Below the pieces are notes generated by a model that searched no databases, was not told the origin of the DNA, and saw only the letters and a program-made list of their open reading frames with translations. A stretch of 64,000 nt of DNA, taken from NCBI RefSeq assembly GCF_003086295.3, contig NC_092051.1:22439940-22503939 (forward strand). The letters are read 5' to 3'. Origin of the DNA: Arachis hypogaea. Taxonomy: Eukaryota; Streptophyta; Magnoliopsida; Fabales; Fabaceae. Below, in pieces: positions 22,945 to 33,652 of this stretch. Position 1 is the stretch's first letter. Each line of letters begins with the position of its first letter. Made by a program: the position numbers and the translations under genes.

Positions 22945-23819
22945 CCCCTCCGCCGACGGCATCGCTTTCCTCATTTCCTCGAACACCGACTTCGAAAACC
23001 CTTCTCTGCAGCCATTCTCGACCAACCACAGTACCAAGACTCTTTTTTTGCCGTCGAGATTGACACGAGCTTCGACCCTTCGCTCGGCAACATCAATGCC
23101 AATCACATCAAAATTGATCTCAGCACCGTCGTTTCTTTTGCATCTCTTGATGCTCTGTCTCACGGTGTTTACCTCATGAGTGGGAAAGTCATCAATGCGT
23201 GGATGAGTATAGGGATTCCATGAAGATGGTTTATGTTTGGGTTTCTTATTCTTTAACTAGGCCTCTAACGACAATTCTTGCTTCCCTGGTAGATCTTTCT
23301 AAGCAACTCAAGGAGTTCATGCATGTTGGATTCTCTACTTCCAATGGCAGAGGTTCAGGTATTCATGTTATTGAGCATTGGCAATTTAAGACTTTGGATT
23401 ATGGCTCTCGTGAAGAGGTTACTCTTATGGATACCATTGAAGAAGGAACTATGTCTTTTGTTATCTCAATTCTCTTGTCAAAGAAAAAAAAATAATGGTA
23501 CTGAAAGAAAAATTGTAAATTTCAGACAAGTAAAGTTTCTATAAGATTGTTACTTTCTGAAATTAAATATGCTACAATGAGATTTAATCATGATAAACTT
23601 GTTGGGGAAGGTGCTTCAGCAAAAATTTACAAAAGGTCACTTCAACATGGTGGAGATGTTTTAGTGAAGAGGTTTGCCAATGTTGATGGTTTGGATTGGT
23701 TGCACAATCCTTTTCGCCACCGAATTTGCCACCAGGTGAGTTACTTGAGGCACAACAATTTGGTTCAGCTTAAGGAATAGTACTGTGAGGAGAATAAGTT
23801 ACTTTTGGTTTATGAGTAC
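22945..23819 (+). pseudogene. L-type lectin receptor kinase pseudogene, 5' portion
   Basis: It starts inside the legume-lectin domain: DGIAFLISSNTDF (about 22955), then in another frame FFAVEIDTSFDPSLG, IKIDLSTVVSFASLD and SGKVINAW (about 23045-23200). A second frameshift leads to EYRDSMKMVYVWVSYSLTRP, VDLSKQLKEFMHVGFSTSNG and HWQFKTL. A weak hydrophobic membrane remnant is followed by the kinase start FNHDKLVGEGASAKIYK (glycine-rich loop), LVKRFA (lysine of subdomain II) and LRHNNLVQL. An in-frame TAG is at 23778, and the frame breaks at LLLVYEY where the Tat element inserted. The signal peptide and first part of the lectin domain are absent. Intact members sit in the plasma membrane and signal in defence and development. 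Confidence 0.88.
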
Positions 23820-24198
23820 TGTTACGGATCCGAGCCACAGATCCAGGACCCGAGACTGTACCAAACCCCGGCTTCTCGGGTCCGACCCGCACCTCGCTCA
23901 GAAGGCCCAAAAACCGGCCCTTTAGAGCTCCTAACCAACTTTCGAATTCACACGTCCGTCTTATCTTAACCAGATAAGATAAGATAAGAATACCCATCAT
24001 CTATAAATAGAGGACCGGAGTCCTTCCAGGTATTCATTCATTCCTCACACCTTCTACCTCTTAGATCCATTCTGACTTGAGCGTCGGAGTGTCTTTGCAG
24101 GTACCTCCCCCCATTGTTCCAGTCAGGCAACCCGGCTTCAGCTCAGGTTCGCGGGTTCCCGATCCACCCTTCAAATCATACCAGAGACATCTCGTACA
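23820..24198 (+). repeat. 5' LTR of the Tat element
   Basis: Begins TGTTACGGATCC and ends CTCGTACA. A TATA box CTATAAATAG is at 24001-24010, and a GATAA repeat (GATAAGATAAGATAAG) lies just upstream. Confidence 0.95.
24001..24010 (+). promoter_or_regulatory. TATA box in the 5' LTR
   Basis: CTATAAATAG, a canonical plant TATA box, at the expected place to drive the genomic RNA. The 3' LTR has the same box at 33189-33198, which could drive transcription outwards. Confidence 0.7.
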
Positions 24199-24199
24199 T

Positions 24200-24217
24200 T
24201 GGCGCCGTCTGTGGGGA
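24200..24217 (+). other. Primer binding site of the Tat element
   Basis: TGGCGCCGTCTGTGGGGA starts 1 bp after the LTR. It begins with the TGG expected opposite a tRNA CCA end; the tRNA identity was not settled by eye. Confidence 0.8.
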
Positions 24218-24237
24218 CTTGCGCCAGCCGAGCCGGA

Positions 24238-25760
24238 TGGGGGACGTCCTGGAGGAAACTCCCTCAAGCCAGGATGACTCCCGACCGCTTAACCCAACCC
24301 CAGAACACCGGGAGGTCACAAACCAAGCAAGAATAGCGAGTACCGTCCAACACACGAACGACCACGTCGTCACGGACCAACGACATCCTGAGAAAGCTAG
24401 GGACAAAGCGGCACAGATCATCCAGGATCTCTGCCTCCGGGTCCAGGAACTCGAAGGCAAATTGACCAATAGAGAAAAACACAACAACGAACACGGAAGC
24501 CACGCAACTTCCAGATCAAGGTCTCGCCGCGGTAGGTCGCCAACCCGACGACACGACAGAAGAGACGGTCGCAGCGCCTCACGCGACCACAGACACGAGA
24601 AATCGCCAGAACGGCGATACAACAAGAAACACAACCGCAGCGCTTCCCGAGATATGAGTTATCAACACTACTCAGACGAAGATCGGAGGGACCGAAACAC
24701 AAAGCGCACGAGAAACGACCATATAATAGTGGGAGCTACACCCTTCACAGAAAGAAACTTAAGAGCAAAACTCCCCAAAGGTTTTGACAAACCTACCGAC
24801 ATGAAGTACGATGGAACCAAAGATCCCCAGGAACATCTAACGGCCTTCGAAGCCAGAATGAACCTGGAAGGAGCGGCCGACGCGGTCCGATGCAGAGCCT
24901 TCCCGGTAACCCTAGCAGGACCGGCGATCAAATGGTTCAACGCCCTCCCAAACGGATCCATAGCCAGTTTTCACGATGTGACACAAAAATTCATGTCCCA
25001 ATTCACAACCTGAATCACTAAAGCCAAACACCCCATCAGCTTACTGGGGGTCACGCAAAAACAAAAAGAATCCACAAGGAAATACCTCGACCGCTTCAAC
25101 GACGAATGCCTGACGGTCGACGGACTCACGGATTCCGTCGCAAGCCTTTGCCTAACCAATGGACTCATGAACGAAGATTTTCGCAAACACCTCACCACCA
25201 AACCAGTATGGACCATGCACGAGATCCAGAACGTCACCAGAGATTACATGAATGACGAAGAAGTCAGCCAGGTCGTCGCCACCAACAAACGGCAAAATGG
25301 CAACACCCAACACGGCAACTCGGCTTCTCGCCAAAACCCACCACCCAGAGAGAATCAAAGAGACCACCCCAGACCAACAAATACAAGCCGACCGCCAAGA
25401 ATTGGTAAATTCTCTAATTACACGCCCCTGATAGCACCAATTACCGAGATATACCACCAAATAGCAGATCGAGGCATCATTCCGAAAGCCCGACAACTCA
25501 AGGAAAGGACGGGAGGCAACAAAACCCTCTATTGCGACTACCACCGAGGATACGATCACGAAACACAAGATTGTTTTGACCTTAAAGACGCCCTCGAACA
25601 GGCTATACGAGACGGAAAACTCCCAAAATTTGCCAAAATCATCAGAGAACCAAGACGCGTGGAAAGAGACAGGTCGCTGGAAAAAGACGGGCGTAACCCG
25701 AGAACCCAAAAGCAACTGCCCAGGGAAAGCCCAGAAGACGACCCCACCATCATCGTAAAT
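24238..25760 (+). pseudogene. gag of the Tat element, with one in-frame stop
   Basis: Start ATG at 24238 (MGDVLEETPSS). A coiled, Arg/Ser-rich part (RSRRGRSPTRR, about residue 90-150) is followed by the retrotransposon gag domain (LPKGFDKPTDMKYDGTKDP, GPAIKWFNALPNGSI). A TGA at 25011 interrupts the domain; the same frame goes on with ITKAKHPISLLGV and RFNDECLTVDG. A zinc-knuckle-like motif YCDYHRGYDHETQDC lies at about 25533-25577. The stop most simply comes from CGA by C-to-T change. Gag would form the cytoplasmic particle. An upstream ATG at 24114 lies inside the LTR and is not favoured. Confidence 0.88.
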
Positions 25761-27758
25761 GTCATTACGGGTAAGGACATACCGAGCAAGTCGAAACTAA
25801 CAATGAAAAAAGATCTCAAAGTAATGGCGGTCAGAAACCAGACTCCAACCATTGCGGCCGACAACACGATAACCTTCTTACCAGAGGATTGCCAGCACGA
25901 CACCTCGGCCGAAGACGCCCCCTTCGTCATCTCGGCTAGAATCGGAACAGGACTAGTACGGAGGATACTGGTAGACACCGGGGCAGACTCAAACATCCTC
26001 TTCTGAGGAGCCTTCGATAAGCTCGGGCTCCACAACGACAACTTCCAAACACACCGCAACAGTGTCACGGGACTCGGAGACAACTTTCTCAAACCAGATG
26101 GCTCAATCACCCTTCCCATCACCATAGGAACAAGCAACCAAAAGAAGACAATCTTGTCCGAATTCGTAGTCCTAAAAGACTCCATAGCCTATAACGTGAT
26201 TCTCGGAAGAAAAATAATCAACGACTTCTCCGCAGTCATCTTTACTAAATACCTCCTCATGAAGTTTAGAACCGACGACGGCTCCGTCGGTACCATCCAC
26301 GGGGACCGAGAAGTCGCAGCCGAATGCGACAACACCAACCTAGCCCTAAGGAAGAAATCCCGAGATGCGGCCGGGGTATTCCTAGCCGACCTAGATGCTC
26401 GGCAAGATGGCCAACCCAGGCCAGAGCCAGAAGGAGACATGGAAAAGCTACAAATAGGGCCAAGCAAAGAGGAATACACCTTCATTAATAGGAACCTCCC
26501 ATATGATCTCAAAGAAGAACTCTCCCAACTCTTGAAGCAAAACAGAGATTTGTTCGCATTTACACCAGCCGACATGCCGGGAATAAACCCCGACCTAATG
26601 TCCCACCGGCTAGCTGTGGACCCCAAAGCTAAACCAGTGGCACAAAGAAGGCGAAAAATGTCACCAGATCGAGCCGCCGAGGTCAAGAAGCAAGTCAAAG
26701 CCCTACTCGAAGCCAACTTCATCAGGGAACTCCCCTACACGACCTGGTTAGCAAACGTCGTGCTAGTGAAAAAATCTAACGGGAAATGGCGAATGTGCGT
26801 CGACTACACGGACCTCAACAAAGCCTGCCCGAAGGACGCCTTTCCCCTACCAAACATCGACGGATTAGTAGATGCCGCATCCGGCCACCGATACCTCAGC
26901 TTCATGGACGCATATTCTGGCTACAACCAAATTCTGATGCACCGACCAGACGAAGAAAAAACAGCATTCATCACTCCAGACGGGACATACTGCTACACAG
27001 TGATGCCCTTCGGCCTGAAAAACGCCGGAGCCACCTATCAAAGACTCGTCAACAAGATATTTCAAAACCTGTCCGGAAGCAAACTAGAAGTCTACATAGA
27101 CGACATGCTCGCTAAGACTGAATCCGACGAACAACTCATCGACGACCTCAAGGTCATAATGAACACGCTACGAAAGCACCAAATGCGACTCAACCCGGCA
27201 AAATGCACCTTCGGGATGGAGGCAGGGAAGTTCCTCGGCTTTATGATCACGCAATGCGGAGTTGAAGCAAACCTGGAGAAATGTCACGCCGTCCTCGAAA
27301 TGACGAGCCCAAAAAACCTCAAAGACATCCAAAAGCTCACCGGCCGATTGACGGCGTTATCACGCTTTCTCGGGGCATCGGCTCAAAAAGCGATCCCCTT
27401 CTTCAAACTAATGAAAAAAGGAGCCCCTTTTAAATGGGAGACGGAGTGTGAAGAAGCATTCCAGCATTTCAAGAAAGTCCTAGCAGAACCACCAATCCTT
27501 GCCAAACCCCAAACAGGGGAAACACTCTACCTGTACCTCTCCATTACGGAAGAGGCACTCGCAGCAGCACTCATCCGCGAAAACATGAGAAAGGAACAAG
27601 AACCTATCTACTTCATAAGAAAAGTCTTGCAAGAAGCGGAAACTCGCTACTCACGACTAGAAAAACTAGCTTTTACACTCCTCACGGCCTCCCGGCGCCT
27701 GCGACAATACTTCCAGGCCCACCCCTTAACGGTCCGAACCGACCAGGCGGTCAAATAA
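25761..27758 (+). pseudogene. Protease, reverse transcriptase and first RNase H of the Tat element
   Basis: Same frame as gag. The protease active site LVDTGADSNILF ends in a TGA at 26004, again one base from CGA. Reading continues in frame through the protease flap (SIAYNVILGRKIIND) into a 534-codon open stretch. This stretch has RT motifs PYTTWLANVVLVKKSNGKWR, CVDYTDLNKACPKD, YSGYNQI, MPFGLKNAGATYQR and YIDDM (about 27093), then a first RNase H ending in a TAA at 27756 (VRTDQAVK), one base from CAA. All catalytic Asp residues of RT are visible, so the enzyme core is intact apart from the stops. Confidence 0.92.
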
Positions 27759-29614
27759 GTACTACAAAAACCCGACCTTGCGGGAAGAATGTTAGCGTGG
27801 TCCATCAAACTATCTCAATTCCAAATCAAGTTCGAACCCTGGTATGCGATCAAAGCACAGGCCATGGCCGACTTTATCGCCGAGATGACCCCAGGAAACT
27901 CCACCCCCGAATCATGGAAACTACATGTTGACGGCTCATCGAACGTCACCTCTGGAGGTGCCAGAGTCATTCTCGAAAGTCAGAACGGAGTCGTAATCGA
28001 ACAATCAGTACGATACGAATTCTCAGTCTCAAACAACCAGGCAGAATACGAGGCCCTCCTGGCAGGCCTAGCCCTAGCTCGGGAGGTCGGAGCAAAAGTC
28101 CTAGAGGTAAACACCGACTCACAGTAGTCAGCTCCCAAATCAACGTAGACCACCAGACACGAGATCCCCTACTCCAACAGTACCTCGCCAAGGTAAACAA
28201 ACTAAAAAAAGGATTCAAGCGAGTTACCATACAGCATGTCCCTAGGAAACGAAATGCCAGGGCAGACCTACTTTCCAAACTAGCCAGTACCAAACCAGGA
28301 CACGGTAACAAATTGCTAATCCAGGAGGTCGTCAAGTCACCCTCCGTGTCAACGACAACCAACACTCATCTGACACTCTCAAACCAAGGATCTTGGACCC
28401 ACCCTATCCTACAGTACCTCCTTGACGGAACACTGCCGCCGGATCCCAAAGAGGGAAAACGAATAAAACGGGAAGCAGCCAACTATACCGTTGTCACAGG
28501 ACAGCTATGCAAACACGGATTCTCGCAACCCCTGCTCAAATGCGTTGAACCCGAGAACACGGAGTACATACTCCGCGAAATCCACGAAGGTTGCTGCGGC
28601 CACCACGTCGAAGGCAAAACATTAGCCCAAAAAGTCATCAGAGCAGGCTACTTCTGGCCCACGGTCATCCGGGATTCCATACAAATAGTTAAAAGCTGCG
28701 ACAAATGCCAGAGGCACGCCAATATCCACCAAGCCGCGCCACACCAGCTCAGCATCATATCGGCAGAACGGCCATTCAGCACCTGGGGGATTGACCTCGT
28801 CGGACCCTTCCCTACGGCACCCGGTCAACTCCGGTATCTCATCGTCGCCATAGACTACTACACCAAGTGGATCGAAGCCGAATCCCTAGCCTCCATAACG
28901 GCAGCCCAATGTCGTAAATTCCTCTGGCGACAGATCATCACCCAATTTGGGATCCCCGAGATCGTTATCTCGGACAACGGAACCCAATTTGCTGACAAAA
29001 AGTTCAGAGAATTCTTAGAAGGACTACGCGTATCACACCGTTTCAGCTCGGTGGAACACCCCCAAACAAACGGACAGGTGGAATCCGCAAACAAAATAAT
29101 CGTCAAGGGACTCAAGAAACGGCTCGACGAAGCCAAAGGACTATGGGCCGACGAGCTCGGATCGGTCCTATGGTCATACCGAACCACACCGCAAACGACC
29201 ACGGGAGAAACCCCCTTCCGACTAACATACGGTGTGGAGGCAGTCATCCCGGTAGAAATTGGAGACCCAAGCCCCAGAAAAACGGTCGGCGGTAACGACG
29301 AGGAAGCAGAACGAGACGTCATTGACGAGGAAAGAAGCATAGCTCACATCAAAGAGCTAGCCCTAAAACAGAGAATCAGCTTAAGATACAACCATGGCGT
29401 CGTCCGACGGGAATTCGCGACCGACGACCTCGTCCTACGACGAAACGACATCGGTCCCCCGACCCCAGGAGAAGGTAAACTCACCCCCAACTGGGAAGGA
29501 CCATACAGAATCAAGGCGGAAATCGGAAAGGGAGCATATAAACTCGAGCGACTTAACGGCGACGAAGTCCTAAGGAACTGGAACGCCGCCAATTTACGGC
29601 GATACTACACTTAA
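27759..29614 (+). pseudogene. Archaeal-type RNase H and integrase of the Tat element
   Basis: The frame continues after the TAA with LAGRMLAWSIKLSQFQIKFE and the second RNase H (KLHVDGSSNV, NNQAEYEALLAGLALA, VNTDS). A frameshift at about 28124 then gives a frame that stays open to 29614. Integrase has the HHCC finger (EIHEGCCGHHVEGK ... SCDKCQRH, about 28577-28715) and the D,D35E core: WGIDLVGPF, ISDNGTQF and HPQTNGQVESAN. It ends with a GPYRIKAEIGKGAYKLE block and no chromodomain. A doubled RNase H is diagnostic for the Tat lineage. One frameshift breaks the polyprotein, but the integrase itself is open. Confidence 0.92.
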
Positions 29615-30102
29615 GACGACCTAACTAGGTCACCCCTTTTTATTTGTATCTTCCCATTTTACAACTCCTGAATTTTACGAATTTCGTTTAAGTATCAATC
29701 TCGGGTACTCTTTCTCACCACACACGGAGGGTTTTAACGAGGCCCACCCATCAATAAAAATTCCATTAAAAGCTATTTCTATTTTTCTAAGTGTCCCAAA
29801 TACGGCACAAAAACACGGCCACGACTGGGGGACTGATCACCTCCCAGGCCCAACACACGGATATCCATGAAAAACCCGACCAAACGACGGTCCGAGGGAA
29901 CGATAAAACAAACGAAATAGCTCAAACAAAAGGCCCGAACGGCCGAAAATACCACAAAACGGAATAATACAAAGGCCCGAACGGCCGAAAATACCATTAA
30001 ACGGTTCCCAATGTCACGGCCCTTGGCCATCCAAAATATTCCAAAAAAAAACAGTTCAAAACAAAAATTACAAAGATAAAAAAGCTACTCAAGATCAACA
30101 AT
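29615..30102. other. Spacer between gag-pol and the antisense gene
   Basis: No coding sequence. It contains GACTGGGGGACTGATCACC at about 29824 and two near-identical GGCCCGAACGGCCGAAAATAC pieces (29932 and 29974 onwards), a short direct repeat 42 bp apart. It may hold termination signals for both convergent transcripts. Confidence 0.6.
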
Positions 30103-32252
30103 CTAGCCGTCACGAACAGTCTTGAAGGCTCCCATCATGGACACATCCACTCCCGGAGCCAGCACTAAAGCCTGAGCCTTCATCGTCTCCTCGGTAGCCG
30201 CAATCGCATCCTTTGCATCACCCAACAACTCCGTCTTCTCCCTCTTCAAGGCAGCGATCTCGGCCTTCAGAGCCTCCGACTCAGCGAGAAGCACGGCAGC
30301 TTGAGAACCTGCATCTGAAGCCCGCTGCCGCTCCTCTGCCAATTGGGAAAGAAGCGAAGTCTCAACCTCGGAAAGCCGGAGAATCTCCGCCCCAGCTTCC
30401 TTTGAAGACTTCAGTGCCTTCTCCTTCGCAGCCTCGGCAGCCTCAAGCCCCTCCTTCAACTTAGCCACCTCAGCCTGAGAATGGCGAAGCTTCTTATCCA
30501 GCAAACCAACCTGTGCCATCACGGGCTCAGCCTTCCTAACGACAACGGCAGACCGGAGGAGGGCACGATACACCGACTTGGCCTGGAATGAAACATCACA
30601 ACCATCAAAAAACGGCTCCGTACCAGGCATCAAGTGTTGATCGATGAACCCCGGAGCATCGAAGCGTCAGTCCATCACACTAGGCACAAGACCCTCTTCC
30701 TCAAAAGTCTCGCTGCTCGGCTCCTCGGGCCTTTTTCTCTTCCGAGAAGCCTCGGCAGCCGTCACCACGACGACTTCAGGAGAATTCGCGGGTCTAGGGG
30801 AAACCCGAGCATCAGCCCGCACGCCCGAAGAAACCACCTCTTGAGAAACAGCCCGCGACCCCACGGCGGGGTTAGAAACAGGAGTAGCCGGAGACGACGA
30901 CCCCTCCTCCTGGGCCATCGCGGCCTTCAACCGTGCCAAGGAAGTCAAACCACCAGCCATCTCAACTGAAAGAAAACAAAAAATCCCAAGTTATAAAAAC
31001 GAGAAAACAAACATAAAAACCAAAGAAAGAACAGACACACACCAACATACGACCGACAAGCAACCGGATCACCCATCACATCCCGAGGATTAAGAGGACG
31101 CTCTCCAAACAATTGCCACAGAACAAGAGCGATATCCCGCTCCTCCGAGGACAGAAACTCCTTCGAAATCCGAGTAAACACGGACGGCCCCGCCTTAAAG
31201 TTCCAATAAGTGGGGAACCGACGCTCACCCTCCAACGTCAGCCAAAAAGGATGATGTCCCCTTACGGGACGAACCTTAAAATACCCGCTCTTAAAACCAT
31301 GAAAAGAGTCTTCATACAACCCGAAGACTCGACGATGCGGCTGAGCTCTAAGGTAGTGTTTGTTTTGAGGTACTGAGACAGAGACTGAGAGACTGAGACT
31401 CAGTATCATGTTTGTTAGTTCAGAGACTGGTATTAAAATTTCTGTCTCTGTCTCTAAAATTTCAGTATTTCAGTACCTCCAAAAAGTAGGGACACAGGGG
31501 ACTGAAATTTTTAGAGATAGAGACTGAAACTTTAATAACATTTTATACCTAAAATACTTTCATTTCAATTAATTAATTCCAATTTTACCCTTTGTGCAAA
31601 TTAAATTAGAGTTTCATTCTTGTTTCAATTCCTGTCCCCCATTTTGCACCAAACAGAATACTGAAATTTATTTCAATCCCTGTCTCTTAGTCTCTGTCTC
31701 TCAGTCCCAGTCTTTCCGTCTCTGTCTCTCCACCAAACGCTACCTAAAAGACACATATCCCTTCTTGTGCTTCCCCTCCTTGGTCGGAAGGGTACACAAG
31801 AAAAGAAAAAGGAAGACGTTTACCGAGGCAGGAAGCTCCAAATAGTCACAAACAAGCTCGAAAGACCGTATCGCCGCCCAGCTATTCGAATGCAGCTGGG
31901 ACGGCGCCACAGAGCACCGGTTCAATAACTGCTGAACAAAAGGGGAAAAGGGAAGCCGAACGCCAAGCCGGGTAAACATCGCCTCGTACACCCACATCCA
32001 ATCCGGCACAGTCGGGGAGTCAAGATTAGTATAGCAGACCCTCTCGTCAACCCCAGGGAGGGAGAGCTCATAATGGCGTTCGGCGTCACCACCCCCACAA
32101 ACAGCTCCTTGATCACGGAGCCGCTGAAGGTTCGCCTCCGTCATCCGCGACGGCATCCCCCACACGTCACTAGTGACCCAAGAAAAAAGATCGGGGACAC
32201 CCCCCACCGGGGCCACCGGAGCCCTCACACCCTCAGTCCTTCGACGAGCCAT
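30103..32252 (-). pseudogene. Antisense extra gene of the Tat element (gypsy-type transposon protein with coiled coil)
   Basis: Begins at ATG 32252 (MARRRTEGVRAP). The first exon has the plant 'putative gypsy-type transposon' domain: LPFSPFVQQLLNRCSVAPSQ, LHSNSWAAIRSFELVCDYL, then after the MITE VFGLYEDSFHGFKSGYF and WNFKAGPSVFTRISKE. A GT donor after 31043 and a CTTTCAG acceptor before 30965 keep the frame. The second exon has a Ser/Pro-rich linker with a basic RKRKRPEE motif, an in-frame TGA at 30667, and a coiled coil of about 150 residues (AEVAKLKEGLEAAEAAKEKA...) ending at 30103. The 393-bp MITE (31352-31744) splits exon 1; without it the frame would be continuous. Antisense extra ORFs are known in Tat elements; their role is unknown. 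Confidence 0.8.
31352..31744. mobile_element. Tourist/PIF-Harbinger-like MITE (393 bp)
   Basis: Ends GGTAGTGTTTG and CAAACGCTACC form terminal inverted repeats, and the subterminal ACTGAGACAGAGACTGAGAG is matched inversely by the right end. The target duplication is TAA (31349-31351 and 31745-31747). A 3-bp TAA/TTA site and GG...GTTTG ends fit PIF/Harbinger. There is no coding capacity. It sits in the Tat antisense gene, so it is younger than that insertion or the master copy carried it. Confidence 0.9.
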
Positions 32253-33007
32253 ACCTAAAATAGCGACGAGCACCATCGTCAGCCAAACCCCGCGGCAGAA
32301 AACGGTGGATCAAACCAAACAAACACTACTAAACACCACCAAATTATACGGCGGCGCTCACCCCCCTTACAAAACCCACTACCCCAACAGACCTATCTAC
32401 CATAACGCAATGCCATCATACACCAGAGAACAAATTCTAATCTACACTAAGCAGAGACAAAACAAAACACAAAGGAAGATAAAAGGAAATAGAAAGAAGC
32501 AGAAGAACACCAACCTGATAATGCGAAAGAAATAAACCCAAGGAGAAGATGCTACGGCAGAAGATCAAACCAAAACCACAGAATGCGAAAGGAAAGTAGA
32601 AAATGCTCTTTTGGAAGAAGAAAGCAGTAGAGAAATGAAGCAAACGAGGGAACTGAAGAAAGGAAAACCAAAACAGTTTTGAAAAAATAAAATAACGCAA
32701 ATACCCCTGGAAAGCAAAGCAAACATGAGGGCAAAAAAGGGAAACACCCCCTCGCAATAAATGCCCCCTTGAAAAAAGTAACTAATAAATCACGCCTCGA
32801 AAAACGCAACGGGCGCAGCGGATATGGAAGAGTCACGTCAGACCTAAGCGGTCAGACGAATCTTCCACAAAACGAAACCGAGACACCGACCTCATCTCGG
32901 AAGAACCAAACGACCACTCAAGAAAAACTAAAGGCCTAAACCCACGGTGAAAATAGCATCTCCCAGCGACAGACCGGCCTCGCTCGCTCTCCCACTGCGG
33001 GGACAAC
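32253..33007. other. Tat element 3' untranslated region and antisense promoter region
   Basis: Between the antisense ATG and the 3' LTR. The plus-strand polypurine tract is weak (TGCGGGGACAAC at 33006). Because the antisense gene begins at 32252, this stretch must include its promoter. AG/CT-rich and A-rich runs at 32450-32700 are visible, but no clear TATA box was assigned. Confidence 0.5.
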
Positions 33008-33386
33008 TGTTACGGATTCGAGCCACGGATCCAGGACCCGAGACTGTACCCAACCCCGGCTTCTCGGGTCCGACCCGCACCTCGCTCAGAAGGCCCAAAA
33101 ACCGGCCCTTTAGAGCTCCTAACCAACTTTCGAATTCACACGTCCGTCTTATCTTAACCAGATAAGATAAGATAAGAATACCCATCATCTATAAATAGAG
33201 GACCGGAGTCCTTCCAGGTATTTATTCATTCTTCACACCTTCTACCTCTTAGATCTATTCTGACTTGAGCGTCGGAGTGTCTTTGCAGGTACCTCCCCCC
33301 ATTGTTCCAGTCAGGCAACCCGGCTTCAGCTCAGGTTCGCAGGTTCCCGATCCACCCTTCAAACCGTACCAGAAACATCTCGTACA
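33008..33386 (+). repeat. 3' LTR of the Tat element
   Basis: 379 bp, same length as the 5' LTR and about 97% identical by hand count. The TATA box is at 33189-33198. Confidence 0.95.
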
Positions 33387-33391
33387 AGTAC

Positions 33392-33640
33392 TTACCAAAT
33401 GGCAGCTTCAACAAGTTGCAGGAGCATTAACAATGGCCATGGCTTCGATACATTTGAAAGAAATAGGGTTCACAGTCAAAACGGTAGTGTTTCATGTGAA
33501 AAATCTATTTGTCTGTTTATTTTTTGTCAACTATTCACATCATTACCATAGGATACATAATCATTTTCCATTATGTTTTTTAACTCCAACTTTATGGAGA
33601 GATATAATTGTGGCGCCTTTTAAAAGGGGAAGAATTTAAA
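33392..33640 (+). pseudogene. L-type lectin receptor kinase pseudogene, continuation after the Tat element
   Basis: Directly after the target duplication the kinase frame resumes with LPNGSFNKLQEH, the hinge sequence that follows VYEY in this family, then a TAA at 33428. The following 200 bp has no further recognised kinase motif, so the catalytic loop and the rest of the kinase are gone or eroded. Joining the flanks across one AGTAC keeps the codon phase. Confidence 0.8.
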
Positions 33641-33652
33641 TATATTTTTAAA

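Larger units (their letters stand above)
23820..33386 (+). mobile_element. Tat-lineage Ty3/gypsy LTR retrotransposon inserted in the lectin receptor kinase pseudogene
   Basis: Two 379-bp LTRs (23820-24198 and 33008-33386), both TG...CA, are flanked by AGTAC (23815-23819 and 33387-33391). Domain order is gag, protease, RT, RNase H, a second archaeal-type RNase H, integrase, then an antisense gene before the 3' LTR. The second RNase H and the extra ORF are marks of the Tat (Ogre/Retand) lineage. A hand count gives about 10 differences between the LTRs (about 2.6%), so insertion was fairly recent. Three in-frame stops and one frameshift break gag-pol. Confidence 0.95.

Noticed and set aside
24176..24961. 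Long minus-strand frames opposite the Tat gag
   Set aside because: They mirror the coding strand of a recognised gag region and have no domain; shadow frames caused by high GC and biased codon use.
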